Shown: positions 7,684 to 16,842, numbered from the stretch's first letter. The stretch is DNA of 64,000 bases from Allobosea sp. 47.2.35 (GCF_024655635.1 NZ_JANLGI010000001.1:372001-436000), one strand, 5' to 3'. Made by a program: numbers and translations. Notes: a model not told the origin generated them from the letters alone.

Positions 7684-8955
7684 TCAGGCCGCGAGAAGCG
7701 CCTTGCCGTCGGCGGCGTGGCCGGTGACCGGCACGATCTCGCCCGGCGCGATGTCGCTGCCGAAGCGAACCAGCGTGAAATCCTCGGCTCGGCCGGTATT
7801 GCCGCGTTCGGTCAGGACGCTGAGCGGGCGGCCGATACGCGCGGCGAGGTGACGCTGCTGGGCTGCGCCTGCTGCCGCGCGCAGCCTTGCAGCGCGCTCC
7901 GAGACGATCTCTCCCGAAAGCTGCGGCATGCGCGCAGCCGGCGTGCCGGGGCGGGCCGAATAGGGGAAGACATGGACGAAGCTCAGCCCGCATTCCGCGA
8001 CGAGGTCGAGCGAGCGGGCGAACATCGCTTCGTCCTCGGTCGGGAAGCCGGCGATGAGATCGGCGCCGAAGACGATATCGGGACGCAAGGCCCTGATCTC
8101 CGCGCAGAAGCGGATGGCGTCGTCGCGGCCGTGGCGGCGCTTCATGCGCTTGAGGATGAGGTCATCGCCGGCCTGCAGCGAGAGATGCAGATGCGGCATC
8201 AGGCGCGGCTCTGTCGCGAGCAGGTCTCGCAAGGCGTCGTCGACCTCGACGGCGTCGATCGAGGAGAGGCGCAGGCGCGGCAGTTCGGGCAGGGCACGCA
8301 GGATCGCGCCCGCGAGCGCGCCCAAAGACGGCTCGTTGGGAAGGTCGCGGCCATAGCTGGTGAGGTCGACGCCGGTCAGCACGATCTCGCGGGCGCCGGC
8401 TTCCAGCAGGGTGCGGCATTGCGCGACGACATCGGCTATGGCGAGCGAGCGCGAATTGCCGCGTCCGAAGGGGATGACGCAGAAGGTACAGCGATGGTCG
8501 CAGCCGTTCTGGACCTGGACAAAGCCGCGCGTATGGCCGGCGAAGCGGCCGGTGATCGGCGCGCGCATGGCCGTGGGGGCCATGATGTCGCCGACATCGA
8601 GCTTGTCGGCCGTGGCCGTGTCGGGGTGGCCGAGGCTGTTGGAGCGGGCGAGCGCCGTCCAGTTCTCGGGCCGCAGCTTCTCGTCATTGCCGAGGACGCG
8701 GTCGACTTCCGGCATATCGGCGAAGCGGGCGGGCTCGATCTGCGCGGCGCAGCCGGTGACGATCACCGGCCGGTCCGGCTGCTCGCGCTTGAGGCGTCGC
8801 ACGGCCTGCCGGGCCTGCCGGGTCGCCTCGGCCGTGACGGCGCAGGAATTGACGATCGCGGCATCCTTCAGCCCGGCGGCTTCCGCCTGGAGCCTCAATG
8901 CCTCGCTCTCGACGATGTTGAGGCGGCAGCCGAAGGTGACGACCTCAAGGGTCAT
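7684..8955 (-). CDS. mtaB: tRNA (N6-L-threonylcarbamoyladenosine(37)-C2)-methylthiotransferase
   Basis: Radical SAM methylthiotransferase that turns t6A37 into ms2t6A37 in tRNAs reading ANN codons. The 423-residue protein begins [13 protein letters not shown]. The N-terminal UPF0004 domain carries cluster cysteines in TFGCRLN, NSCAVTAEA and VTGCAAQ; the radical SAM CxxxCxxC motif is DHRCTFCVIPFGRG; a TRAM-like C-terminal segment follows (RPLSVLTERGNTG). The ATG at 8955 shares its A with the dapF stop (TAATG), so it is translationally coupled to dapF. The GCRLN form separates MtaB from MiaB and RimO. Confidence 0.93.
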   Translation of the reverse strand: MTLEVVTFGCRLNIVESEALRLQAEAAGLKDAAIVNSCAVTAEATRQARQAVRRLKREQPDRPVIVTGCAAQIEPARFADMPEVDRVLGNDEKLRPENWTALARSNSLGHPDTATADKLDVGDIMAPTAMRAPITGRFAGHTRGFVQVQNGCDHRCTFCVIPFGRGNSRSLAIADVVAQCRTLLEAGAREIVLTGVDLTSYGRDLPNEPSLGALAGAILRALPELPRLRLSSIDAVEVDDALRDLLATEPRLMPHLHLSLQAGDDLILKRMKRRHGRDDAIRFCAEIRALRPDIVFGADLIAGFPTEDEAMFARSLDLVAECGLSFVHVFPYSARPGTPAARMPQLSGEIVSERAARLRAAAGAAQQRHLAARIGRPLSVLTERGNTGRAEDFTLVRFGSDIAPGEIVPVTGHAADGKALLAA

Positions 8956-9839
8956 TACGCGGCGCTCGAAAACAACGCCGGGTCGAGCGTGCCTTCCCAT
9001 TCGAATTCGACCGGGCCGGTCATCAGGACATGGCCGTCGCGCTCGCGCCATTCGATGGCGAGATCGCCACCGGGCAGGCTGACGGTGGCCTTGCGGGCGG
9101 TGAGCTCGCGGCGCACCCCCGCGACCAGCGCCGCACAGGCCCCCGAGCCGCAGGCCTGGGTGATGCCGGCGCCACGCTCCCAGACGCGCAGCACGATATG
9201 GTCGGGCGCCTTCACCGCAGCGAGCTCGATATTGGCGCGATCAGGGAAGATCGGGTGGTTCTCGAGCAGCGGGCCGATCTGTTCGAGATTGTAGGCATAG
9301 GGGTCGGCGACGAAGAAGACCGCGTGCGGATTGCCCATGTTGACCGCGCAGGGCGTATGCAGGATCGGATTGTCGATCGGCCCGATCTGAAGCTCAAAGC
9401 GGCTGGTATCCTCGAAGGGCTCGGCCAGCGGAATCTGGTCCCAGGCGAGGCGCGGCGCGCCCATGTCGACGGTAAAGAGGGTCTCGCCCTCGCGCACCGC
9501 CGGCAGCAGGCCGGCCCTGGTCTGGAGCGCGAGGCGGCTCTTGCTGGCATCGCCCATCTGCGGGTCGGCGATCATCGCCCAGGCGACGCAGCGCGTGCCG
9601 TTGCCGCAGGCGCCGGCCTCCGAGCCGTCGGTATTATAGATGCGCACGAAGGCGTCTGTGCCGGGCGTGATGGCATCGTGCAGGACCATGAGCTGGTCGA
9701 AGCGGGCGCGCGGCTCGGAGGCGATGGCGCGGGCCTCGCTTTCGCTGATGAGGTGCTTGCTGCCGCGCAGGTCCAGCACCGTGATCTGGTTGCCGAGCCC
9801 GTTCATCTTCAGGAACCGGCGATTGGCCAGAGCGTTCAT
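8955..9839 (-). CDS. dapF: Diaminopimelate epimerase
   Basis: Converts LL- to meso-diaminopimelate for lysine and peptidoglycan synthesis; cytoplasmic, cofactor-free two-base mechanism. The 294-residue product starts [17 protein letters not shown]. The two catalytic cysteines are in GACGNGTRC (about residue 78) and [11 protein letters not shown] (about 230). Length is close to the family norm (about 275-290). It is the first gene of a dapF-mtaB operon, as often seen in Hyphomicrobiales. A longer in-frame start adds 19 residues without family character. Confidence 0.95.
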   Translation of the reverse strand: MNALANRRFLKMNGLGNQITVLDLRGSKHLISESEARAIASEPRARFDQLMVLHDAITPGTDAFVRIYNTDGSEAGACGNGTRCVAWAMIADPQMGDASKSRLALQTRAGLLPAVREGETLFTVDMGAPRLAWDQIPLAEPFEDTSRFELQIGPIDNPILHTPCAVNMGNPHAVFFVADPYAYNLEQIGPLLENHPIFPDRANIELAAVKAPDHIVLRVWERGAGITQACGSGACAALVAGVRRELTARKATVSLPGGDLAIEWRERDGHVLMTGPVEFEWEGTLDPALFSSAA

Positions 9840-9980
9840 TTGGTCACACGTCCCATGAATAAGGGGTCTATGGCCGAGGCGACGTGAAAAAGCCACCCTC
9901 GTCCCCGTTCCTGAGACAAGGTGGACATTCTATGTTGCGCCGCAAGGGCGCGAATCGCGTGAAACTCTAAGGCCGTGACA

Positions 9981-10880
9981 ATGCGTGATTCTCGGCGGTA
10001 TTCCCGGATTTGTGCCTTGGCTCTCGTCGGCTTGACGAGCTTGTCGAGCGGAATGGTCGTCGCACAGACGCGCGTTGCGCCGCCTGTCGCCGTCGAATCG
10101 GCGCCGCTTGCTCCGCCACCCGGCGCAAGCCCTGTCCAGATACCGTCGGCTCCGGCGCAGACCCCGCCTGCGCCCGTGCCCGAATCCCAGCCGGGACCGC
10201 AGCCGGTCCAGCCCGCTCCGCCGCCGCCGAACCCGGTGGTGCCGCAGCCGATGCAGCCCGCGCCGACCTTGCCGGGACCAGCCGAGCCGCAGCCGGTGCA
10301 GCCGCCGCCGACCTTGCCGCCGCCGGGCCAGCCCTTGCCGGCGCCGCCCGTGCAGCAGCAGACCGGCGTGCCCGATCCGAACGCTACGCTTGCCGGCAAG
10401 CGTAGCGATTCCAGCGATATCGAGGAGGTCGTGCTGGCCGCGAAGCCTGTTCTGCAATTGTCGGGGCAGGCCAGCTGGGACCAGGGTTTCCAGCGACTGT
10501 CGGAGAGCTTCAACGCCTTGCGCGCGGAAGCGCAGAGAGCTGGCCTGCCGGTCGCTGGTCGGCCGTTGTCGCTCTTCGTCGAGACGACCGATGACGGCTT
10601 CCGCTTCGAGGCGATGCTGCCCGTCGCGGTGCCGGCCGGGGGGCAGCCTCAGGCGTTGGGGCCCGGGATCAAGCTGAGCGCTTCACCCGCGGGGCGGGCG
10701 CTGCGTTTCCAGCATGTCGCGCCCTATGACGACATCGATTCCACCTACGAGACGATCACGGCCTATCTCGAAGCCAAGAGCATCGCCGTGAAGGACGCGT
10801 TCCTCGAGGAATATGTCAGCGACCTCAGGGACCCGGGCGACCCGAATCTCGAGATCAACATCTACGTCCAGCCGAAATAG
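9981..10880 (+). CDS. Exported proline-rich protein with a GyrI-like effector-binding domain
   Basis: 299 residues from the ATG at 9981 (AAGG eight bases upstream). Order: signal peptide (ALALVGLTSLSSGMVVAQ), a roughly 95-residue Pro/Gln/Ala-rich linker with repeated QPVQPAPP-like units, then a folded C-terminal region from about residue 150. That region (RPLSLFVETTDDGFRFEAML, then FQHVAPYDDIDSTYETITAYL, ending LEINIYVQPK) matches the GyrI/SOUL-type bacterial effector-binding fold. GyrI-like domains are normally cytoplasmic ligand sensors or gyrase inhibitors, so the exported form is odd. It is divergent from dapF. Function unknown. Confidence 0.75.
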   Translation: MRDSRRYSRICALALVGLTSLSSGMVVAQTRVAPPVAVESAPLAPPPGASPVQIPSAPAQTPPAPVPESQPGPQPVQPAPPPPNPVVPQPMQPAPTLPGPAEPQPVQPPPTLPPPGQPLPAPPVQQQTGVPDPNATLAGKRSDSSDIEEVVLAAKPVLQLSGQASWDQGFQRLSESFNALRAEAQRAGLPVAGRPLSLFVETTDDGFRFEAMLPVAVPAGGQPQALGPGIKLSASPAGRALRFQHVAPYDDIDSTYETITAYLEAKSIAVKDAFLEEYVSDLRDPGDPNLEINIYVQPK

Positions 10881-10888
10881 CTTTCGCT

Positions 10889-10928
10889 GTCATTCCGGGT
10901 TCGGCGCGATGCGCCGTCCCGGAATGAC
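10889..10928. repeat. Intergenic palindrome (GTCAT...ATGAC type)
   Basis: GTCATTCCGGG (10889-10899) and CCCGGAATGAC (10918-10928) are perfect reverse complements, with an inner CGGCGC/GCGCCG stem. It fills most of the gap between two convergent genes. The outer GTCAT/ATGAC ends match those of the longer elements at 39724 and 59151, suggesting one repeat family. It may also stop transcription from both sides. Confidence 0.6.
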
Positions 10929-10936
10929 AAGGGGCG

Positions 10937-11995
10937 TCACACGCTCCAGCTCAAACCCGGCCGCATCGGCCTGAAGCGCTCCTCCGGCAGCCCGGCCTCT
11001 GCCAGCGCGACCTTCAGCGCCTCGGGCGGCCGCTCGACGCCTTCGTCGGTGAGCTGGAAGGTGCCCCAGTGATGGCCGATCGCCTGCTTGGCACCCAGCG
11101 CCAGCATGACCTTGACCGCCTCATCCGGGTTCATGTGGTTGTCCGACATGAACCAGCGTGGCTCATAGGCGCCGATCGGCAGCACGGCGAGGTCGAACGG
11201 TCCGTGCTGGCTGCCGAGCTCCCGATAAAGTGAGCCGTCATGGTAGCCGGTATCGCCGATATGGAAGATCTTCGAGGCCGGCGTTTCCAGGATGTAGGAG
11301 CACCACAAGGCCATGCGCCGGTCGAAGGCGCCGCGCGCCGACCAGTGATAGCTTGGCACCAGCGTGACCGCGATCTTGTCCGAGAGCGTGAGCCGGTCGT
11401 TCCAGTCATGCGCCTCGGCGCGGGCATCGGGGATGCGGGATCGGACAATCGCGTCATTGCCGAGCGGCATGATCATGCGCGGCTGGTCGCGGCCGTGCAG
11501 CTGCGCCAGCGTCTCGATGTCGAGATGGTCGTAATGGTTATGCGTGACCAGCACCGCGTCGATCTTCGGCAGGTCGGCGAAGGCGACGCCCGGCGCATTC
11601 ACGCGCTTCGGACCAAGGAAGGAGAAGGGGCTCGCGCGCAGCGAATAGACGGGGTCGATCAGCAGGTTCAGGCCCGCGACCTGATAGAGGAAGGAGGCGT
11701 GGCCGAGATGGACGATCCGGACGCCGTCGACACGCGCCGGCGGCTTGTCCTGCGGCGGCGCCTGATAGGCGAGGGGAAAAGCCTCGCGCTCGCGCTTGCC
11801 GGTCTGCCAGCGCAGCACATCGGCGAGGCCCTTGGTCACCGGGCGGCCGTCGCTGAAGACGAGCCCGTTGAAATGGTCGCTGACGGGGCCCTGATAATAG
11901 GGATTGCGCGAACGGGAGATCGCGCCCCAGGCGGCGCCGGTCGAAGCCAGCAGCGCACCGAGGCCGACGAAGGAGAGGAGTTTGCGACGGGTCAT
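10937..11995 (-). CDS. MBL-fold metallo-hydrolase (NAPE-PLD/UlaG-like), exported
   Basis: 352 residues. The N-terminus MTRRKLLSFVGLGALLAST has twin Arg and a hydrophobic stretch, suggesting Tat export or a membrane anchor. The metal site motif is VTHNHYDHLD, with further ligands in SYHWSARG and IGDTGYHDG, and a late His in AIGHHWGTFQL. This pattern is that of N-acyl-phosphatidylethanolamine phospholipase D-like and UlaG-like members of the metallo-beta-lactamase superfamily. The substrate is unknown; a phospholipid-type phosphodiester is possible. It lies 33 bases downstream of the broken methyltransferase gene on the same strand. Confidence 0.85.
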   Translation of the reverse strand: MTRRKLLSFVGLGALLASTGAAWGAISRSRNPYYQGPVSDHFNGLVFSDGRPVTKGLADVLRWQTGKREREAFPLAYQAPPQDKPPARVDGVRIVHLGHASFLYQVAGLNLLIDPVYSLRASPFSFLGPKRVNAPGVAFADLPKIDAVLVTHNHYDHLDIETLAQLHGRDQPRMIMPLGNDAIVRSRIPDARAEAHDWNDRLTLSDKIAVTLVPSYHWSARGAFDRRMALWCSYILETPASKIFHIGDTGYHDGSLYRELGSQHGPFDLAVLPIGAYEPRWFMSDNHMNPDEAVKVMLALGAKQAIGHHWGTFQLTDEGVERPPEALKVALAEAGLPEERFRPMRPGLSWSV

Positions 11996-12028
11996 GGTCC
12001 AGAACAGGTAGGCCGCCGCGACCTTCCG

Positions 12029-12637
12029 TCAAGGCTCCGGTCGTTTGATCGCCAAGGCGTGAAGCCAGCGTGTCGGCTGGCGGTCATAGCCGGAGCCGGT
12101 ATCCTCATCGATCGTCAGGGATTGCCAGCGAGCGCCGTTGCCGAAGGCGGCACGCAGTTCGGCTTACGAGAGATAGTTGAAATAGCGGCCGAGGCCGTCG
12201 CGCCCTTCGGCCTCGCCAGCCTTGAAGCTGGCATAGAGGACGCCGCCTGGACGCAGGGCGCGGTATATCCGGTCGATGATGCCGGGCAGGGCCGGGCGCG
12301 GTGCATGCAGCAGGCAGGCATGCGCCCAGACGCCGTCATAGGCCGCGATGTCCTCCAGATCCTCGAAGAGCAGGACACGGACCGGGCGGCCGAGGCGCTG
12401 TTCGGCTTGCGCCGCCAGTTCCGGGGAGCCGTCCGTCGGCACGACGTCGAAGCCGCGCCGCAGCATCTCCTCGCTATCCTGTCCGCCGCCACAACCGAGT
12501 TCGAGAATCCGCGCGCCGGGCCTGAGCCCGGCGATGAAGGGATCGATGCGGCTGTGCTCCGCCAGCCGGGCGCGACCGGCATAGGCGCTGGCTTCCTCGG
12601 CATAGAAGCCGAGCGTCTGGTCGTCCTTGCTCGACAT
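12029..12637 (-). pseudogene. Class I SAM methyltransferase interrupted by one in-frame TAA
   Basis: From the ATG at 12637 the frame reads a 157-residue SAM methyltransferase (starts MSSKDDQTLGFYAEEAS; motif I ILELGCGGGQDSEE; then VPTDGSPELAAQAE and YDGVWAHACLLHAPR) and stops at 12164-12166 after GRYFNYLS. The same frame continues without another stop to 12029, reading AELRAAFGNGARWQSL and later GYDRQPTRWLHALAI. This is the usual end of the TehB-like family (EAELR...W..L.I......YDGRPTRWLH). So a GAA codon has most likely become TAA by one base. Full length would be 202 residues. It may be a recent pseudogene, a sequencing error, or a truncated but active enzyme. It follows the LysE gene by eight bases. 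Confidence 0.8.
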
Positions 12638-12645
12638 GATCGGCG

Positions 12646-13272
12646 TCAGTTGTTGCCGGAGCGGATCGCGACGGTCGCGACGCCGGCGCCGATCAGGAGC
12701 GTGCCGCCGGTCTTGTTGAACAGCCCGATTGCGCGTGGATTGCTGACCACGGCCCGTGCCCGCGAGGCGATCAGCGCGTAGCCCATGGCATTGGCGAAGG
12801 CGAGCGTGATGAAGGTCGCCTCGAAGATCAGCATCTGCGTCCAGAAATCGCCCTTGGTGTCGAGGAACTGGGGCAGGAAGGCGACGAAGAAGGTGATGCT
12901 CTTCGGGTTCAGCGCGGTCACCAGCCAGGCATGACCGAGCATTTTCCAGCCGGGAGCGGCGTCCTCGCGCGGCTTGGCATCGAGCGTGCCGCCGGCGCGG
13001 AAGAGCTTGATGCCGAGCCAGATCAGATAGGCCGCGCCGATCCATTTCAGCGTGGTGAAGATCAGGGCGGAGGTAGCAAGCAGGGCGCCGACGCCGAGCA
13101 TGGAGAGCGTCATCGCGGTGAAGTCGCCGAGCGCGACGCCGACGGCGATCGGGAAGGCGGTGCGCCAGCCCTGGCCGAGCGCATAGGAGATCACCAGGAG
13201 GATCGTCGGTCCGGGGATAACCAGAAGGACGGCGGTGGCGGCGGTGAAGGCGATCCAGGCTTCGAAGGTCAT
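12646..13272 (-). CDS. LysE family exporter
   Basis: 208-residue inner-membrane protein starting MTFEAWIAFTAATAVLL. It has about six hydrophobic segments and the family signature IPGPTILLVISYALGQGWRT near the N-terminus. LysE/RhtB proteins export amino acids or related metabolites. The chosen ATG fits the normal family length; the open frame continues upstream with Arg-rich non-family sequence. The downstream methyltransferase starts eight bases after its stop, so the two are probably co-transcribed. Substrate unknown. Confidence 0.9.
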   Translation of the reverse strand: MTFEAWIAFTAATAVLLVIPGPTILLVISYALGQGWRTAFPIAVGVALGDFTAMTLSMLGVGALLATSALIFTTLKWIGAAYLIWLGIKLFRAGGTLDAKPREDAAPGWKMLGHAWLVTALNPKSITFFVAFLPQFLDTKGDFWTQMLIFEATFITLAFANAMGYALIASRARAVVSNPRAIGLFNKTGGTLLIGAGVATVAIRSGNN

Positions 13273-13331
13273 GATGGTGAAGGCTCCGCTAAAGACCAGA
13301 GCCATCACCAGAAGCGGGGGTTTGTAAAGAG

Positions 13332-13913
13332 CTATCGCGTGGGCCGCACGTTGTTGCCGAACCACATCGTCGGAGCGGGTGGTTCGGCTGCCATCTCGCG
13401 GCGCACCTCCGGATCGGCCGCGACGACGAGCACCCACCAGACCCGGTAGCTGGTGCGCGGGTCCTTGGAGAGCGCGATGCCGTAGCGGGTCGCTTCCTTC
13501 ATGCGCAGGTTCGCGTCATGGCCCGGCGACTTGCGCCAGCCGTCGAAGGCCTCCTCGACCGAGAAATAGCCGCCGCCGAGGTTCTCCGCGGCCCGCGCGC
13601 TATCGACGCCGGCGGCATGGATGCGGGCGGTGAAGTCGCCGCCGGCATCATGCGAGAGGGCGTTCTTGGCCACCATGGCATCGGCCTGGCGCTGCGCCAT
13701 CGCCATCAGGCGTGGGTCGGGCCTGACGGCGCCGAGGCCCTGGCTGGCGCGATAGGCATTGAGGATGCGCCCGGCCTGCGCGGGGTCGAGCGAGACGGCC
13801 GCGACCTTCTCGACCATGCGCGGATCGAGCGGGCCCTCGCGACGCGGATCGCCGGCGCAGGCGGCCAGCAGGACGGAGAGGGCCAGCAGGATCGAGGCAG
13901 GTTTCAGTGTCAT
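13332..13913 (-). CDS. CAP-domain lipoprotein
   Basis: 193 residues. A lipoprotein signal peptide ends in the lipobox LLAAC, so Cys about 19 should be lipidated and the protein anchored in the cell envelope. The rest is a CAP/SCP (CRISP, Antigen 5, PR-1) domain: LNAYRASQGLGAVRPDPRLM, then ALSHDAGGDF, ENLGGGYFSVEEAFDGWRKS and SPGHDANL with the conserved His and Glu residues. Bacterial CAP proteins are mostly uncharacterised. It follows no clear operon. Confidence 0.88.
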   Translation of the reverse strand: MTLKPASILLALSVLLAACAGDPRREGPLDPRMVEKVAAVSLDPAQAGRILNAYRASQGLGAVRPDPRLMAMAQRQADAMVAKNALSHDAGGDFTARIHAAGVDSARAAENLGGGYFSVEEAFDGWRKSPGHDANLRMKEATRYGIALSKDPRTSYRVWWVLVVAADPEVRREMAAEPPAPTMWFGNNVRPTR

Positions 13914-13991
13914 GGGCCGGCACGTTTGCGAATCGGGCCGCAGCGATGCCGCCCGATCAGGGCCTTTCTGGGGCCGTGCGATTTCCGTGAT

Positions 13992-14420
13992 TTAGCTGCG
14001 TGCGCCGCCGATCACGCGGCAGAACGCCTTGCGCACGTAATCCTCCGGCGCGACCTGCCCGGCCTGGACGACGAAGACCGCATCGACGCGGGTGCCCTTG
14101 CCGTTCTTGCGGGCGGTGATGCGCAAGGTCTGCGGACGTCCCGAGCCGGTGGTCTCCTGGATGGCGAGGACGGCGCTTGTCGCCTTGTCGATGCGCATGT
14201 CGGCGAAGCCCTCGGCCGAAACCGCGGCGCCGAGATCGCTGAGCACGGCCGCGGGCTGGCGGTTCGGGATCAGGTCCCAGGTGCGGTAGCTCAGCCCGGT
14301 CACCATCGGCACGCCATCGACCTTGAAGTTGCTGGCGCAGGGCTGGGCCATTGCCGTGTTGAGGCTGGCAAGCACGAGGCCGGCAGCGAGGGGCAGGCTG
14401 CGAGGGGCGAAAAAGCGCAT
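13992..14420 (-). CDS. Exported hypothetical protein
   Basis: 142 residues with a Sec signal peptide (MRFFAPRSLPLAAGLVLASL, cleavage after AMA). The mature part has two cysteines near the ends (QPCASNF and KAFCRVIGG) that could form a disulphide. No known domain was recognised. The open frame continues upstream to 14711 without signal-like sequence, so the ATG at 14420 is preferred. Confidence 0.7.
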   Translation of the reverse strand: MRFFAPRSLPLAAGLVLASLNTAMAQPCASNFKVDGVPMVTGLSYRTWDLIPNRQPAAVLSDLGAAVSAEGFADMRIDKATSAVLAIQETTGSGRPQTLRITARKNGKGTRVDAVFVVQAGQVAPEDYVRKAFCRVIGGARS

Positions 14421-14520
14421 CGTCGGTCCCTTGATGATGAATCGAACCGCCCAGCAATGCGTGGAAGAGGGCGGCCGTGCAACCCGAGTGCCATTTTCAG
14501 CGCCTCCCCGTCCCCAAAAC

Positions 14521-14550
14521 TTGACTTTCGCCACAGTCTTCCGCTTTAAG
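14521..14550 (+). promoter_or_regulatory. Candidate sigma-70 promoter for ffh
   Basis: TTGACT at 14521 is followed after 18 bases by TTTAAG. It lies about 205 bases before the ffh start in a 305-base gene-free gap (14421-14725). The long leader would contain a 21-codon open frame from 14616 with no support as a gene. Confidence 0.45.
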
Positions 14551-14725
14551 ATCGCATCCGTTTCGCCGACATCGTCGAAACCACATCCGCCGACCGGGCC
14601 GCGCAAGCCGCTTTCATGAGCCCGGAGGTCAACGCCCGACAGCGCGATTGCGCCCTCGGGCGCGAAACCGCTTGGCGATGAGGTCGTGGTGCTGAAGGCT
14701 TCCCGAGGCAAGCAGGCAGGTCCGC

Positions 14726-16300
14726 ATGTTCGGCACGCTGAGCGACAGGCTCTCCAGCATCCTCTCGGGGCTGACCCGCAGGGGTTCGCTGACCGAGGAG
14801 GACGTCAACGCGGCTCTCCGTGAGGTTCGCCGCGCGCTGCTCGAGGCCGACGTTGCGCTCGAGGTCGTCCGGTCCTTTACCGACAAGGTGCGGGAGCGCG
14901 CCGTAGGCGCCGAGGTGCTGAAATCGGTCACGCCCGGCCAGCAGGTCATCAAGATCGTCAACGACGTCCTGATCGAGACGCTGGGCGGCGAGGGCGAGGG
15001 CATCAATTTCGATGCCGTGCCGCCGGTTCCGGTCCTGATGGTCGGTCTTCAGGGCTCGGGCAAGACGACGTCGACGGCAAAGATCGCCAAGCGCCTGACC
15101 GAGCGCCACAAGAAGAAGGTGCTGATGGCGTCGCTCGATACGCGACGCCCGGCCGCCATGGAGCAGCTCGCCATCCTCGGCAGCCAGGTCGGCGTGCAGA
15201 CGCTGCCGATCGTCGCCGGCCAGTCGGCCGTGCAGATCGCGAAGCGCGCGGTCGAGGCTGCCCGTCTCGGCGGCTACGACGTCGTGATGCTTGACACCGC
15301 CGGCCGCGTGACGCTCGACGACACGCTGATGGCCGAGGTCGCCGAGGTGAAGGCCGCGACGAACCCGCATGAAGTGCTGCTCGTCGCCGACGCGCTGACC
15401 GGTCAGGACGCGGTCAACACGGCGCGTGCCTTCGATGCCCGCGTCGGCCTCACCGGTATCGTGCTGACCCGCATGGACGGCGATTCGCGCGGTGGTGCGG
15501 CGCTCTCGATGCGTGCCGTCACCGGCAAGCCGATCAAGCTCGTCGGTATCGGCGAGAAGGTCGACGAGCTCGACGAGTTCCACCCGTCGCGTGTCGCCAA
15601 CCGCATCCTCGGCATGGGCGACATCGTCTCGCTCGTCGAGAAGGCGGCGCAGACCATCGACGCCGAGCAGGCGCAGGCCACCGCGCAGCGCATGGCCAAG
15701 GGCCAGTTCGATCTCTCCGACATGCGCGCGCAGCTCCAGCAGATGGAGAAGATGGGCGGCATCGGCGGCGTGATGGGCATGCTGCCCGGCATGAAGCAGG
15801 CCCAGTCGCAGCTCGCCAATGCCGGCGTCGGCGACAAGATGTTCAAGAGCATGATCGCTGCGATCGACTCGATGACGGCGGCCGAGCGCAAGAATCCCGA
15901 CCTGCTCAAGAACAGCCGCAAGAAGCGCATCGCCGCCGGTTCCGGCACCACGGCCGAGCAGATCAACAAGCTGCTCAAGATGCATCGCGGCATGGCCGAC
16001 GCCATGAAGATGATGGCCAAGCAGAAGGGCGGCATGCTCGGCAAGCTCGGCTCGATGTTCGGGCTCGGCGGTGGCCTGCCGGCTGGCATGCCTGATCCCT
16101 CCAAGATGGACCCCGCTCAGCTCGCCGAATTGCAGAAGCAGCTCGGCGCGGGCGGCGGCCTGCCTTCGCTGCCGCCGGGCGGTTTCCCCGGCCTGCCGAA
16201 GGGCGTGACCCCGCCGGCCGGGATGATGCCGAAGTTGCCGGGGCTCGGCGGTGGCGGTTTGCCCGGCCTGGGTAACCCGTTCGGGGCCAAGAAGAAGTGA
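14726..16300 (+). CDS. ffh: Signal recognition particle protein Ffh
   Basis: 524 residues; with 4.5S RNA it binds signal sequences on the ribosome and delivers nascent chains to FtsY. N domain, then the GTPase (G1 GLQGSGKTTS, TRRPAA after it, DTAGR, later TRMDGDSRGGAALS), then the Met-rich M domain (for example MRAQLQQMEKMGGIGGVMGMLPGM) and RNA-binding SGTTAEQINKLLKMHRGM. The C-terminal tail is rich in Gly, Pro and Met (GGLPAGMPDPSKM), longer than in E. coli (453). It heads the ffh-GNAT-rpsP-rimM-HAD-trmD cluster and overlaps the next start. Confidence 0.97.
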   Translation: MFGTLSDRLSSILSGLTRRGSLTEEDVNAALREVRRALLEADVALEVVRSFTDKVRERAVGAEVLKSVTPGQQVIKIVNDVLIETLGGEGEGINFDAVPPVPVLMVGLQGSGKTTSTAKIAKRLTERHKKKVLMASLDTRRPAAMEQLAILGSQVGVQTLPIVAGQSAVQIAKRAVEAARLGGYDVVMLDTAGRVTLDDTLMAEVAEVKAATNPHEVLLVADALTGQDAVNTARAFDARVGLTGIVLTRMDGDSRGGAALSMRAVTGKPIKLVGIGEKVDELDEFHPSRVANRILGMGDIVSLVEKAAQTIDAEQAQATAQRMAKGQFDLSDMRAQLQQMEKMGGIGGVMGMLPGMKQAQSQLANAGVGDKMFKSMIAAIDSMTAAERKNPDLLKNSRKKRIAAGSGTTAEQINKLLKMHRGMADAMKMMAKQKGGMLGKLGSMFGLGGGLPAGMPDPSKMDPAQLAELQKQLGAGGGLPSLPPGGFPGLPKGVTPPAGMMPKLPGLGGGGLPGLGNPFGAKKK

Positions 16301-16812
16301 TTCCCGTTCTGGAAACGGAGCGGTTGCGGCTGCGCGGCTGGACGGCCGCCGATTTCGACGTGCTCGTCGATTTCTACGCCGATGAGAACCTGACCCGCTA
16401 TGTCGGTGGCACCAGCGACCGCTGGGATGGCTGGCGCCGTTTCTCCGCCATGGCCGGCCATTGGACGCTGCGCGGCTACGGCCTCTGGGCGGTGGAAGCG
16501 AAGGAGGACCGCCGGCTCGTCGGCTGGTGCGGCCTGCTCTCGCCGGAAGGCTGGCCCGAGCCGGAGATCGGCTGGAGCCTGTTCGCAGGCGAGCATGGTC
16601 GCGGCTACGCGACCGAGGCTGCGCTGCGCGCCCGTGACTATGCCTATCGTGACTTGGGGTGGACCACGCTGATGAGCCTGGTGCATCCCGACAACCGACC
16701 CTCGATCCGCGTTGCCGAGCGTCTCGGCGCGCGCTTCGAGAAACCCTTCGTGATCCGTGGCACCGAGGTCGGCATCTACCGGCATCCGGCGGCCGCGCCT
16801 GCGAAACACTGA
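16297..16812 (+). CDS. GNAT family N-acetyltransferase (RimJ/RimL-like)
   Basis: 171 residues. It starts with GTG overlapping the ffh stop (GTGA), a coupled start. The sequence LETERLRLRGWTAADFD is the typical N-terminus of the RimJ-type GNAT (Acetyltransf_3) family, followed by the acetyl-CoA site GEHGRGYATEAALRARDYA and the late VHPDNRPSIRVAERLGARFE. It transfers acetyl to an amine of a protein or small molecule; target unknown. Its place between ffh and rpsP suggests, but does not prove, a translation-linked substrate. Confidence 0.9.
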   Translation: MIPVLETERLRLRGWTAADFDVLVDFYADENLTRYVGGTSDRWDGWRRFSAMAGHWTLRGYGLWAVEAKEDRRLVGWCGLLSPEGWPEPEIGWSLFAGEHGRGYATEAALRARDYAYRDLGWTTLMSLVHPDNRPSIRVAERLGARFEKPFVIRGTEVGIYRHPAAAPAKH

Positions 16813-16842
16813 ACCAAAACCAAACCTGACCGGAGAAGACCC

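Noticed and set aside
10200..10360. Repetitive CCGCAGCCGGTGCAGCC-like DNA, considered as a tandem repeat or CRISPR-like array
   Set aside because: It encodes the proline-rich linker of the exported protein; units are irregular and in frame, so it is coding low complexity.
14616..14681. 21-codon open frame in the ffh leader, possible leader peptide
   Set aside because: No clear ribosome binding site and no run of regulatory codons; expected by chance in a 200-base leader.
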